A DNA stretch of 64,000 nucleotides from Phanerodontia chrysosporium. Lineage: Eukaryota > Basidiomycota > Agaricomycetes > Polyporales > Phanerochaetaceae. A program made the position numbers and the translations under genes. Positions 52,915-63,810 of the stretch are shown in pieces. Numbering within the stretch: position 1 is the stretch's first letter; each line of letters begins with the position of its first letter. The stretch lies in NCBI GenBank assembly GCA_001910725.1, contig MJGA01000003.1, positions 1,984,001-2,048,000 of the forward strand, written 5' to 3'. The notes below the pieces were generated by a model. The model was not told the origin of the DNA and did not search any database. It saw nothing but the letters and a program-made list of their open reading frames with translations.

Positions 52915-53700
52915 TTAGTATTCGAATGAGATATTGAGAGCGACGAGCTCCCTTGCGATCTCTATATATCGAGTACTAAAATTTTCGAAGGATACATATT
53001 TTATTTTCTTTAAATCCCTTGTAATCCACCTGTAATGCTTTCCCTTCAACTTCTTTCTCCCCTTGTTCTCGTCGAAGTGGTCGTATAAATCTTCGAAATC
53101 GACGAGCAACTTCGAGACCTCGTCGCCTAGCTCCTTGTCGACTTTGTCGATGTCGACGAGGTGGTCGCTGAGCGGTACCAAACGAAGGTTTACCGCGTCG
53201 AACAAATTCATCATCTCTTTAGTTCGATCGATGATGTGCGACTTCTGTATACGACCTGCTTCTTTCGGGACCTTGCCTTGCATGTCGCCGTTGTCTCCGT
53301 ATGTCTCCTCGACCTCTTCTTGAGACAGGTGCTGAGGGGGGCCCAGGCGACTCAGGAGTGAGGGAGCCGGATTCGAAATCCGGTCCTCGAGACGCTTGCG
53401 CGCCTTCTTCTCCATGATGAGCCTGGAGGCCTGTTCGAGCGCCCAGAGGCGTTCCTCGAACTCCTCGTTGATGTGATCCTGCTCGGCCTTCGGGACGGGG
53501 CGGGTGACGATGCGACGGTTACGCTCGCGCTGGAGGAGATACTTCTCGCGCTGTTTGGGGCGCTCGATCTCTGCCAGCTTCTCCTTGACCTCCTCATAGA
53601 CCTTTTCCTGGGTCTCCTTGCGAAGCGAGATACGCTTGGCAAGGGAGGGGTAGGGGGCGGCGGCGTTGCGGGCAATGATGGTCTTGTTGTAGAACTTCAT
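52915..53700 (-). CDS. E3 reading frame upstream of gag (ORF0)
   Basis: 261 residues with an AUG start (MKFYNKTIIARNAAAPYPSL). It is highly charged and probably largely helical: an Arg/Glu coiled-coil-like half (EVKEKLAEIERPKQREKYLL, LWALEQASRLIMEKKARK), a PSLLSRLGPP turn, then IIDRTKEMMNLFDAVNLRLV, SDHLVDIDKVDKELGDEV and the end IAREL-VALNISFEY. I know no assigned domain. It lies 133 bp upstream of gag in the same direction and corresponds in place and general layout to the upstream frame of E1/E2. Confidence 0.75.
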   Translation of the reverse strand: MKFYNKTIIARNAAAPYPSLAKRISLRKETQEKVYEEVKEKLAEIERPKQREKYLLQRERNRRIVTRPVPKAEQDHINEEFEERLWALEQASRLIMEKKARKRLEDRISNPAPSLLSRLGPPQHLSQEEVEETYGDNGDMQGKVPKEAGRIQKSHIIDRTKEMMNLFDAVNLRLVPLSDHLVDIDKVDKELGDEVSKLLVDFEDLYDHFDENKGRKKLKGKHYRWITRDLKKIKYVSFENFSTRYIEIARELVALNISFEY

Positions 53701-54549
53701 CTGTGTGATAACATAATCAACCAGCGTCCTTTTACAGGTACGGCTTATGGAAGGAAAAGTGCTCAGAAAATAAGGGTTACCAGCCCTCTCTTGCTGCGGT
53801 TCGAATCTTGATGCGCGCGCATTCGTGGGTAGAGTCGTTTACGGCATGCCATTATCTCTCTGCACATGCGCGATGGGGGAGTTTCAGATCTCAGTCGGGT
53901 TTCCACACCCGCTGCAAATGGTTTGTCGTGCCTTACAGCTACGATCTCCACAGACTTCCTAGATGCTAGCGTCTTACCGCTTGTCATCCAGTACTGGGGA
54001 TGCGGTCACCTCGCGGTGGACTCAACACCCCACGCGTCGCGTGGCCACTTACGCCTGTGGATCGGCAAGAAGATTCCAATGCTGTATTGCACAGCCCGCC
54101 CACATGGTCGCACTCCTGGCGCCACGTGTCCAACGGTGGGTCTCAACATGTCAAGCCCCTTGTCAGGTGGCCCAACGTATCCCCCAGATCCCAAGTCGTT
54201 TAGGTCTCCGGACAGGCCGAGCACAGCATCGCCTATTACAGGTCGATGTGCGCTTCGAACCCGCCAACACAAACATCACTCGCGATAATTCGACGAGTAA
54301 TGCCCATGCGACCCCATGGTCGACGACGTACAGCCCCCTTTTACAGGTGGACCTCAGTCGCCAGCTCCACGAATGAAGAACTACCCCTATTACAGGTGGT
54401 AGCCGCGCATCGAAGAAGCGAACCTGCAAACGCAAGATTATAAGTGGTAAAAGGTGCCGACGTCGCCGGCAACGACGTCGAGCACGCTGCGCACGATGAT
54501 CAAACCCTTAAGGCCGACGTCGACGCGGAGGGGTATAGCATCATCTAAA
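53701..54549 (-). other. E3 5' leader
   Basis: About 850 bp between the 5' LTR and ORF0. It starts with a self-complementary primer site (54547-54538, plus-strand GCATCATCTA). Several copies of a motif read CC(T/A)NTTACAGGTNG on the plus strand (53727, 54233, 54337 and 54386, with a weaker one near 54157). No coding region is supported. Confidence 0.6.
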
Positions 54550-55081
54550 TGTCAAAGTAAACCCTGCTACTTACCTTAGTAGCTTAAGTGGGTTTGGACT
54601 TGACTGCGAGTGTGCGAGTGAAGTGGGTGAAAGACGAGGTAGATAATGCTGGGGACTTAAGCCCAGCAGAGCCCGGTATATATACATAAAGGGGAGGACC
54701 CCTGGTACTACCCGAGACCCCTAATACTGCCCATCACATGCGCGATGGCATGATGATGGTGCGATACTTGCCAAGACACTCCGGGCTCGGTGAAGTCTAA
54801 AGCCGAGTACCGGAAGTGTCCGGAACCTTCTACGCTATTCTAGAATACACTACCCGGACCCTGGGTCCGGCTACCTACTATACCCTTGTACCGGAGCGTC
54901 TACATCCTAGATAAGATAGAGATAAGATCCTCACATGACTCTGAGTCCATTCCCAGCACGTGACCAACACGTGACCGCGTTCTGACATGTGCCTGTCCTA
55001 ACCCTGGTCCATAACCCTAACCCCTAGCGCCTACTGGGCGCTTACGAGAATAAAACCGTAGGGAATTAGAAAACTGTGACA
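54550..55081 (-). repeat. E3 5' LTR
   Basis: 532 bp, same length as the 3' LTR with scattered differences. The RNA-start motif reads TAGATAATGC here versus TAGATGATGC in the 3' LTR. Confidence 0.92.
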
Positions 55082-55602
55082 AAGAGGTCAAGATGACGGA
55101 CAGGAGCGAGAGGTGCTACCTATATATACTACGAGAGTTCAGGGCAGGCTGTACGGTTACATAAGCTGATGGGCAGTGCTCAGCACAGCCGGCGAGGCTG
55201 CGACGCGGACTGTGCGGCGAGGCTATACCGGGGCTGTGTCATGAGGCTGCGTCAGCTGGCAGTGTTCTGAGGCTGCGTCGGGCCGAGGCTGTGTCATCAG
55301 GCTGATCAGCTCGGCGTATCTCGGCGAGGGGAGTCATCAGGGATGACAGTGCCTCCTCGGCAATCCGGGGAACCGGTTGCAGGGCAGACCGGTGATCCGG
55401 GCAGTGTCTGAGCGCGCAGCAGGATGCGCTGGCGTCTAAGGGTGATGCGCCATCAGGGCGCTGGCGCTGAATGGCCAGGCGCTGAGTGTGGGCGGCTAGG
55501 ACTCCAGACGGCGCGAGGGCTGCTCGCCCGTTGGATTAATCGAGGAAAATGGCCAAAAATCGGCGAAAAATAGGGCGACACTGTCACATCCGTGACACCT
55601 AA

Positions 55603-56522
55603 CACTCTTGGGAATGTGTTCGGCGACTGACGGCCCTTTCCCCTTATTAGTAATGGTGCTGCCTTGGAGTGCATTCAGTTTACGGAAGATTTCTGATTGC
55701 ACATACCCTACACAGTGGCCTGGGCAGATTTGTATATTTTCTGGGCCAGGCTTGGTGCGCAGCATACCTCCCAGGGTTTCTTACACTTTCTTACACCCCC
55801 TCATACTGTGCTGGGTGTAAATAATGTAATTTACTGTTGTTTACCCACTTATTTACTGACACGTAATTTACACCCTACTTTCCTACACAACATGAATCCC
55901 GATCCCTATCTGGCAACACTGATCTGCCCTGGGAGCGCTGGTCGAGCTAGATCTAGCAGTTATTTTTTCGCTAATATTAGGCTTGTTTCTGACTTGGTGA
56001 ATTTCGCCCGAGCCGACCACCACAGTGATTAGGGCATGGCGCGCCAGCGCACATGCGCCGCCGCCCGCCAGGGCCAATCGGTTCCCCACAAGCGAAGCGA
56101 GCGTGAAGCTGCGGAGAGCCAGGGGATGATTTTGGCATATCCTCCTCCTGTGTCTTCCCTTTCTCTCCCCCATTTGCCCTGGTCAACACTGGGCGACAGC
56201 CTGGGCAACTTGAAGGTGCCGCGCCGCCTCCGGCGGCACAACCCTCGCCATGACAATTGTCAGCGGGCCCGATCTCTGTTTCAATGTATTGTGCTTGTCA
56301 CTCATCGCAATTCCCAAACTCGAAGTATCCATTCCTTAAGCAACTAAAGAGTGTACGGATCCCCGGGACTCAGTCCGGAATCTGAACGGCAAGGGTATCA
56401 AACCCTCCTCTGAGAACGTCCTCATCATCACGCTCGTATAACGCCGAGACGATCACCTGCCCTAACAGAAAGAGTGAGTTAGTTGTCGCCAGGCATGGTT
56501 CGCGAGTGTCGGGGTACACACC
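55603..56522. other. Intergenic sequence right of the transposon block
   Basis: The first part (to about 55765) continues the unknown broken frame on the minus strand. The rest has AT-rich patches with TTACAC/GTGTAA words (55775-55875) and a short GCCGCCTCCGGCGGC hairpin at 56223-56237. No gene is supported. Confidence 0.35.
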
Positions 56523-57268
56523 TCAGTAGTACTCGATAACTCCGTCCACTGATCGCGTTGCGATCTCGGAAGGGATCAAGTTAATGTCTCGCCGAGAGTT
56601 CTGCTCCGCGGCGTAGAGCTTGAGTACACCGTCGGGGGCCATGGTGGCAGCTTCAGCGGGGATTGTGTTCACGTCCAGGTCGTCACGCTTGGCATTCTGA
56701 CCATTGGCATAGAGCTTGAGAACACCGTCAGGGGCCATTGTGGCAGCTTCTGCAGGAATGCTGTTAACATCCAAGTCGCGCCTCGTATTCTGAGTGCCGT
56801 AGAGCTTGATCACGCCTTCTGGGGATGTCGTCGGAGCCTCAGCGGGAATGTCGTTGAGTTCCAAGTCTCGCTTTGTGTTCTCATCGGCACTATAGAGCTT
56901 CAGCACGCCGTCAGGGGCCATCGTAGCCGCTTCCGCTGGAATATCGTTGACGTCCAAGTCGCGCTTATCGTTCTCGGCGACACCGTATAGCTTGAGTACG
57001 CCCTCCGGAGACGTCGTGGGAGCTTCCGCGGGGATGTCGTTCACTTCAAGATCGCGCTTTGCATATGCCTGGATGATGTCGAAGGAAGCAGGCTCGCGCT
57101 GCTCAAGCGCTTGGTGTGCAACAGCGCGCTGTAGTGAGGCGTTAGGATCGGACTGCTCGAAAGGATTGTATGACTAACTCGGAGAGGCATGGGCATGGGA
57201 ACAGCCAGAACTCCACCGGCGGCGAAAGTACAGAAAGCGGCAACGACGAACTTGTGGGCGAAGAACAT
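56523..57268 (-). CDS. Secreted precursor of Kex2-processed repeat peptides
   Basis: Exons 57268-57179 and 57128-56523 encode 231 residues; the 50-nt intron has CTAAC at the branch. Residues 1-22 are a signal peptide (MFFAHKFVVAAFCTFAAGGV). After a short pro-region ending AYAKR come five repeats of 30-32 residues (56-86, 87-117, 118-147, 148-178, 179-210), each starting D-L and ending KR or RR, then a 21-residue tail. The core of every repeat is IPAEA-(P/A)T-(T/M)-(S/A)-P-(E/D)-G-V-(L/I)-KLY. Two sequence types occur: PTTSPEG (repeats 1 and 3) and ATMAPDG (2, 4 and 5). Kex2-like protease would release near-identical peptides. Such KEP precursors are known in fungi; the role of this one is unknown. 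Confidence 0.85.
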
Positions 57269-58154
57269 ATTCGAGGGGCAGGCAGGTGGGCGGTTTTTGA
57301 TAAGGGAAGGGCTCTCAGAGCGACCGAGGAGATAGCTGTCGGTTCAACCGTTCAAAAGGAGGTCGCGCAGCGGCCTAGGAAGAAGACGAAGAAGCTGAGA
57401 GCAGTGAGCGAACATATACAGCTGCACGCATCGTTGGGACACTCACGAAGGTCGAGGGAGGGAAAGGGCTTGAGACAAACCACACGTTGCGCGCGCGGTA
57501 TATGTAGCGAAAATGAAAAATTGAGGACATGATTGGTCAGTAACCATGGCAGTTGGTTGCCATGCATACATCAGAGCACTCGAGAAGTCGGGGTACCTGG
57601 CCGGCGCTTCCCGCCACAAAGCCGTCGCTCCAATACTCTCGGGCGTGGGTGAAGCCCTCCGCTTGCTCTTGATAACTCCCTCTAGGCTGACGTCCCGACC
57701 ACTGCCGACTCATTGTCGAGGCCTGCGGAAGGTAAGCTCCGCCGCGTCCTCGAAATAGAACTATCCGTCGGTGCCTGACTGTTGCAGTTGCTTTGAAAGA
57801 TATGAAGTGAACACAGCCAGCTGCGACCAACTGCATCAGACTCCCAACGTAGGACGCTTGTTACCATGGAAGGCGCCAGCAGCCGACGTCAATGGCGCTC
57901 CTGGTGTCTGTAGCCAGCTGATTTGACTGATATAAGATAATTCCAGCTCTCGTCCGAATGCTGGGCGCGTCGTGGTACCGTGTACGACCCCAAACATACG
58001 AATTGAGCCGAAAAGATCAGGCTTCCACCACTGGCTCGAGGATTTGGAAGGCTACTATGGTGATGTGGATAAAGAAGATTGGCTCAGTATTCTCAGAAAA
58101 TGTTGTACAACGATTAATCTGTTTTCCGGACCTCCGACGCTGCAAAGTTACTGC
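57269..58154. other. Intergenic region, one weak open frame
   Basis: 886 bp. A plus-strand frame at 57546-57731 (MAVGCHAYIRALEKSGYLAG) ends at a good GTAAGC donor, and CTGACTGTTGCAG ends at 57786, but the spliced frame stops two codons later. It may be a short transcript. Nothing else is supported. Confidence 0.25.
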
Positions 58155-59046
58155 TTATGAAATCTTCGCGTTCGAGAAGTCGAGCTCAGGATGCGCCTCT
58201 TGGAACTTCTTGATGGCCTGAGGGAACGTGACATTGCGAGAAGCGTAAACAGAGAACGAAATCACATACCTCCATTTTCTTGATTTCATCCGATGTAGGC
58301 TTGCCCATTTGCTGCGCAGCTGTGAGCAAACACGGGACCCAAAGCGAATCGCACACTAACCTTCTGCTGATTATCGAACTGTGAACTCCGGTCAGCAATC
58401 TGCAACCGCAAACAAGACGATGCACACACCATCATCTTCTCGACCATAGCCCTATATCAAGCAACTAAGCACAGCTCGTCCGATACCGATGTTCAAAAGA
58501 TTCTCACCGTGTCTCGCCATCGAGATCGCTGAGCCTGCTGTCTTCAGGAACGATCTTCTTCGTGTCGATCTTCGGGTGGTGTGTGAGCACATTCTCCCAC
58601 CACTGTTGCTGGTTCAGCTTCTCAAGATGAACCAAGACCGTCTGCTGATCCTCTGTAGGTACTACGTCAGCTCAAGGCAAGTATGAGCTATGGCAGCACT
58701 GACCGAGTGTCCAGGTGCTATCTTCCACTTTGATCTCCTTGCAAAGCTCGCCCGCCATGATGGGCTCCTGGCCTTTCAGGCCCACGCTAAGCTTCTTCTT
58801 CTGAATCACTACATCTAGTTGTTTAGAGCGTGTGCCCTTAGGTACAGGAATCTCTATATCGACGTCGGCCAACTGCTGCTTCCAAGTGTAAGGCAGCGCT
58901 GTATCGCATGAGCGTGTTGTACTTTTCTTTGTACACATGCCAAACTTACCTGCCTGCTCCGCTGCCTCGCGCTCGCGATCGGCCTTGTCGCGGGCCTCCC
59001 TCTCCTCCTTGCTGAGACTGTCGTAGTCGTCGCCGGTGGTCGACAT
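58155..59046 (-). CDS. nudC: NudC-type nuclear movement protein
   Basis: Seven exons (59046-58950, 58898-58704, 58652-58508, 58451-58430, 58378-58361, 58311-58270, 58217-58155) give 193 residues, the length of Aspergillus NudC. An acidic, Lys/Arg/Glu-rich N-terminus leads to a CS (p23-like) domain: [38 protein letters not shown] and [18 protein letters not shown] with NQQQWW. The tail [20 protein letters not shown] ... FSNAKIS is typical. NudC is a co-chaperone that stabilises LIS1 in the dynein pathway of nuclear migration. One exon is only 18 nt. Phases are consistent throughout. Confidence 0.94.
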
Positions 59047-59246
59047 AGCAGGTTAAGGTCAAGTACGTATTCGGTCGGAGCACGTGATACGCTCTTACTT
59101 GGTCTCGAATTTCCCACGTTTCCTGAGACGGAGGGTAAGCAGGAAGAGACCGTCCTCGACGAACTCCCATCCCAGCTCCCACTCGCGGCGGGTAGACTTT
59201 ACGCTCGACACCCTTCTGGCTGCGCAACGCTTGAGGCTGGCTGAAG

Positions 59247-61837
59247 ATGTCAGCTACTGATATATGGGCGGACTTTGAGGTAAGTGGCTGCTGCTTCTTG
59301 AGTCCCGTGCACGCCTCATTCTTACTTGCGTTCTCCCACCTGCCTGGATCCGGTCCTAGACTGTACGGCATAACGTCAAGCTTAATACCGTAGAACGCCT
59401 CAAACAGATTATTCTCACTCTTAACGAACAATGTGGCACTAGCTTTACCAAGTCTGGGAAGAAACAAGAACTCATTGACCGGATAACGCGCGAGTTGGAC
59501 CTTTGGCGACGGACAAACAACGTGGACAGGTGGATAAAAGCTAAAACTGTTCTGAGTCAGGCTCGCAGCATGTGAGTATTAACGATATCCGGTGCGACCT
59601 TCCTCCCTTGTCTCCGTCTGTGGACATTGCACCTTGCTGCGCGATGATACTGACTTGCTACTGCCCTGCACAGGTATAGTACCTATGTCCCACAAACCAA
59701 TACCTACAGCATACCATCTCAGACACCGTACAGCACGTCGGCATCCTCTCACTACCAGGCCCGGCCGCCGACTTCCAGTGCTATGTCAGCCTATGACCCT
59801 TACGCCGCAACACGAAGACCCGGCATACCCGCCGCACTGCCCACTGCTCCATCGAGTTCTAACACACCAAGTGCGCTCATCTTCTGTCTGTTCTACTCGG
59901 TCTTACCAGAAAGTAGGCATACAATTCAAGCCTTCCCCTTTCTTCCGGATAGAGAGAATCGTTTCCGCTGTCGTCGAATGCCCAGGTAAGTGACCTGTTG
60001 TTCATGTGCTATGTTGATTGCTGAAGGCGTCTATAGAGTCGAGCAGCCAGATGGACCGCAGACAGCAGTCCGTATCGTTCTTCATCGAGAACGATATCAC
60101 GCAGAAGCTGGAATCTAAAAGGTGAGCCTACTTCTCGCTTTTGCGAGTGTACCAATGCAGTGACTGATGGACACTAGTCCTAAATATCAGCTCCGATTAT
60201 ACTGCACATCATCCACCTACTACTCACCCACTCCTTCGTTCAGACCCAACCTAGGACCATGTCCCATAGAGTTTCCACCGACATGCGAAGTTCGCGTAAA
60301 CGGCGCAGTCTTGAATGCGAACTTAAAGGGCATGAAGAAGAAACCAGGTACAGCGCCCCCTCCAGACCTGGGAAAGCTTTTGAAGCTCGCGCCTCGTGAT
60401 CCCAATCGAGTCGAGATCATCTACGTGAACAGTCAAACCCCTATCCCATCCAAGGTAGGTCCCTGGAGTGTATCTGGAGGATGTCGACTAAGCTTATTTT
60501 GCCAGAAATACTACCTCTGTGTCGCTCTAGTCGAGGTCACTTCGGTTGAGCAGCTCATCGAGCGATTGAGAAAGGGCAAGTACAGGAGCAGCAGCGAGAT
60601 CCTGAACAAGAGTAAGCACATACACCCTCAGTCTCGATAGACGCTAATGTCTTATGGTAGTGGCTCAGCAATCGTTGGAGGATGATGACATTGTAGCAGG
60701 ATCGCAGAAACTCTCCCTAAAATGTCCTGTAAGTCGCATGTCTCGTACTTCCTCTATTAGACATCGGCTCACCCTTCAATAGCTCAGCTATATGCGTATT
60801 ACCACTCCGACTCGGTCGTTGCACTGCGTGCACTCGCAATGCTTTGACGCTTTCTCGTGGTACTCGATGATGGAGCAGACCACGACATGGTTGTGCCCCG
60901 TATGCGAAAAGGTCCTCAATGCCGATGATCTAATAGTGGATGGGTTGGTTTCCGCCTTCATATCGCGTACGGCGATTATTGATATTCGTGCAGTTACTTC
61001 GATGACATCCTTCGGGAGACTGACGAAGATGTGGAGGATATCATTGTGGAAGCTGACGGACAATGGCACACCGCCGATAACAAATATGGGTCCGCTTCGT
61101 GGAAGGCGGCGCATCCTCCAATCAAGGATCCTACACACACACTCCCTCCGACTCCGGTGAAGAAGCGGTCCCCCTCTCCAGTGACGAAACCGACCAATTG
61201 CGACGGCCAATCAAAGTCCGGACCGAATAACGCGGAAATCGTCATCCTGGACTCCGACGACGAAGATGAAGGTCAGGTCAAGCGAGAATTATCCCCGTCT
61301 GCCAGTGCTCACCGGTCGCTCAATACGTCCTCAGCGAGCTATGGCGGCAGCTTACCGCCACGCTCTCAGACGGTGGAGTCGGACATCATCGATTTGACCT
61401 TGGACTCGGACGACGAGGATACTGTCGTGAGCATACCGAACCAGAAGAAGCGAAAGTCGGACGACCGGGAGCTTGCGTCTCCAACTGAGCAAATCTGGAA
61501 GAAATCGCGGACGGACGTCTCCCCTGCTAACTCTACTACGGTCGCGCACAGCTCCACCCCCGTCCGCTACAGTAACTCGTCTTCGTATTCACCGCCGTCC
61601 CGCGATCCCATCGGGGTGCTCCAGCCCCCATCGCCGCCAGGGCGGTATCCTCACGCGAACCCCAATGGCTACAGCGCACGTCCGCATGTGCCATCGTACG
61701 CATCGAATACCTACATTCCCCCTGGCGGCGCGCCTGTGCCTGCTCGGCAGCCTGCGGTGCCCCCGTCGTATGCACCTTCTCCCCCTTATCTCGGGCAGCC
61801 CAGCGGGCCGCCTTCGTCCTCGAGTTGGAGAACGTAG
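59247..61837 (+). CDS. SIZ/PIAS-type SUMO E3 ligase
   Basis: Ten exons (59247-59279, 59360-59571, 59674-59870, 59914-59985, 60037-60121, 60178-60454, 60506-60611, 60661-60728, 60783-60943, 60994-61837) give 684 residues. A SAP-like N-terminal helix pair (NTVERLKQIILTLNEQCGTS) is followed by a Tyr/Ser/Pro linker, the PINIT region (FKPSPFFRIERIVSAVVECP to GTAPPPDLGKLLKLAPRDPN), and an SP-RING with CVHSQCFDAFSWY and CPVCEKVL. Two acidic SUMO-interacting motifs follow, EIVILDSDDED and DIIDLTLDSDDED, then a Pro/Ser tail. It should transfer SUMO from Ubc9 to nuclear targets. The acceptor of exon 4 (59913) was chosen for phase among nearby AGs. Confidence 0.92.
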
Positions 61838-62233
61838 TTGTACATCATGCGGAGATCCTCTTGCGTTATACGGGGTGTACTAGATAGTCGTTGTCGTTGT
61901 AACAGAGGGCCGTGTATGTTGTGTAATTACGCTGGAGACGGCGCGGCCGACAAGTGCCCCGGACGGCCGGGCAGCGGGCTAAGCTGGAAATTTCGCGTGC
62001 AGTAAATTTTGATGTCACACGAGCTAGACGCCGAAATGGCAGGCCCTGATTGGGCCACGAGAATTGTGTGGCAGGCGTGAGACCGGCTTACGTCAGAAAG
62101 TGCTCGGACGGGGCGGGGCATAGGAAGATTCCGGATCGCTTAGGCCGGGCGAAAAAGATTCAAAACGCGCGCTGCGTCGCCTCTCTCTTCTTCTCACCAC
62201 CACTCTCTTTCTCCTCCCCGGTCCTCCGTCAAA
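61838..62233. promoter_or_regulatory. Upstream region of the ADP/ATP carrier gene
   Basis: 396 bp, GC-rich, ending in a CT-rich stretch (62178-62228) directly before the start codon, typical of strongly expressed fungal genes. No gene is seen. Confidence 0.4.
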
Positions 62234-63535
62234 ATGGCCGACGCTAAGAAGGGCAAGACTCCCAAGGAGTTCGCCAGTGCGTATAGTCTGCGGCGGCGGC
62301 GAACGCTCGCTGTCGTCTTGTTGGTTTAAGGGCACCTGTGCTGACCTGGCATCCTCGCACAGTCGACTTCATGATGGGCGGTGTTTCTGCCGTGAGTATA
62401 CCTCGTTCAGGCTTCTTCTGCCGTATGCTCAAACATGCGTCCCCCCCCCCAGGCCGTCGCCAAAACGTCTGCTGCTCCCATTGAGCGTATCAAGCTCTTG
62501 GTGCAGAACCAGGACGAGATGGTTCGTATTAGCGCGCCTTGTTCACTTTGGCCGTGACCTAACCATGACGTGGCAATCCAGATCAAGCAGGGTCGTCTGG
62601 CTACCCCCTACAAGGGCATCGTCGACTGCTTCAGCCGCACCTACCGTGATGAGGGTCTCCTCTCCCTCTGGCGTGGTAACACCGCCAACGTCATTCGGTA
62701 CTTCCCTACACAGGCCCTGAACTTCGCCTTCAGTAAGCCTTCGTGTTTCAACTTGGAGTATCCTCTGACGTCATTTTATAGAGGACTACTTCAAGTCATT
62801 GTTCGGCTTCAAGAAGTCCGAGGGCTACTGGAAGTGGTTCGCTGGCAACGTCGCCTCTGGTGGTGCCGCTGGTGCCTCCTCGCTCCTCTTCGTTTACTCC
62901 CTCGATTACGCCCGTACCCGTCTTGCTAACGACGCCAAGTCCGTCAAGAGCGGCGGTGCGCGCCAGTTCAACGGTCTTATCGACGTCTACAAGAAGACCC
63001 TTGCCACTGATGGTATTGCTGGTCTCTACCGTGGCTTCGTTCCCTCCGTTGTTGGTATCATCGTCTACCGTGGTCTCTACTTCGGTGTCTACGACTCGCT
63101 CAGTACGTGTGATGGCCCTTCCTGTTTTGGAGTTTCCGCTGACCATTCCATGTGCAGAGCCCGTTGTCCTCGTTGGTGCCCTCGAGGGTTCGTTCTTCGC
63201 GTCCTTCCTTCTCGGCTGGGGTGTTACCATTGGTGCTGGCCTTGCTTCTTACCCTCTCGACACCATCCGGTATGTTACAATTTTTGCATGCGCGATGTCA
63301 TCCTGCTTATCTAGCATACAGTCGTCGCATGATGATGACCTCCGGTGCCGGCGTTCACTACAAGTCCATGTTCGACGCTGGTTCGCAGATCATTGCCAAG
63401 GAGGGTGTCAAGTCGCTCTTCAAGGGTGCTGGTGCCAACATCCTCCGTGGTGTTGCCGGTGCTGGTGTGCTGTCCCTGTACGACAAGCTCCAGCAGGTTC
63501 TCTTCGGCAAGGTCTACTCCGGTGGATCTGGCTAA
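62234..63535 (+). CDS. AAC: Mitochondrial ADP/ATP carrier
   Basis: Seven exons (62234-62276, 62363-62391, 62453-62521, 62582-62732, 62782-63102, 63158-63269, 63322-63535) give 312 residues. Three mitochondrial-carrier repeats with P-x-(D/E)-x-x-(R/K) signatures are present ([14 protein letters not shown] and PLDTIRRR), and the carrier-specific RRRMMM follows the last junction. It exchanges cytosolic ADP for matrix ATP across the inner membrane. The codons are strongly C-ending, as in highly expressed genes. Intron 2 contains a run of ten C before its acceptor. Confidence 0.97.
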
Positions 63536-63810
63536 ATGTCTCGCTTTGGATGTTGGACTGCATATCTCCTACTTGCCTTCTAGTGTCGTCTATTTTGCAC
63601 GCTCTACGATATTCCACAATAGACTATGTGGTTTACTCTCATTCCTTGCTCGTGTTGGTCCTAATAGATTCGGATTCAAGACCGCTATTGTGTGAACGAA
63701 GTATCAAACCTGTCTTTCGCACCCGAGGAGCAACTATGTGGGGTGAGTCTCGGAGTCTACGATGTAGACTGCGGCGGTCGCTACTTCAAGTTGTTCCTCT
63801 TCTCCAACCA

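Larger units (their letters stand above)
46495..55081 (-). mobile_element. Ty3/Gypsy chromovirus E3 with dUTPase domain
   Basis: 8587 bp on the minus strand with 532-bp LTRs at 46495-47026 and 54550-55081 (TGTCAAAG...TGTGACA) and target duplication AAGAG at 46490-46494 and 55082-55086. Order: 5' LTR, leader 54549-53701, ORF0, gag, pol, chromodomain, dUTPase, 3' LTR. It is unrelated in sequence to E1/E2 outside the conserved Pol domains. A frameshift in reverse transcriptase shows it is inactive as it stands. Confidence 0.94.
46311..55597 (-). repeat. Solo LTR of the E1/E2 family, split by E3
   Basis: The two parts, 46311-46494 and 55087-55597, add up to 695 bp, the full LTR length, with family ends. 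The flanks are CCTAA at 46306-46310 and 55598-55602, a target duplication, and no internal region remains, so this is a solo LTR. E3 sits inside it with its own duplication AAGAG. Confidence 0.9.

Noticed and set aside
53780..53830. GGTTCGAATC, a tRNA B-box-like sequence in the E3 leader
   Set aside because: No pairing T-stem, A-box or acceptor stem could be found around it on either strand.
57546..57786. Possible two-exon small gene right of the peptide precursor
   Set aside because: Splicing leads to a stop two codons after the junction, and no conserved sequence is visible.
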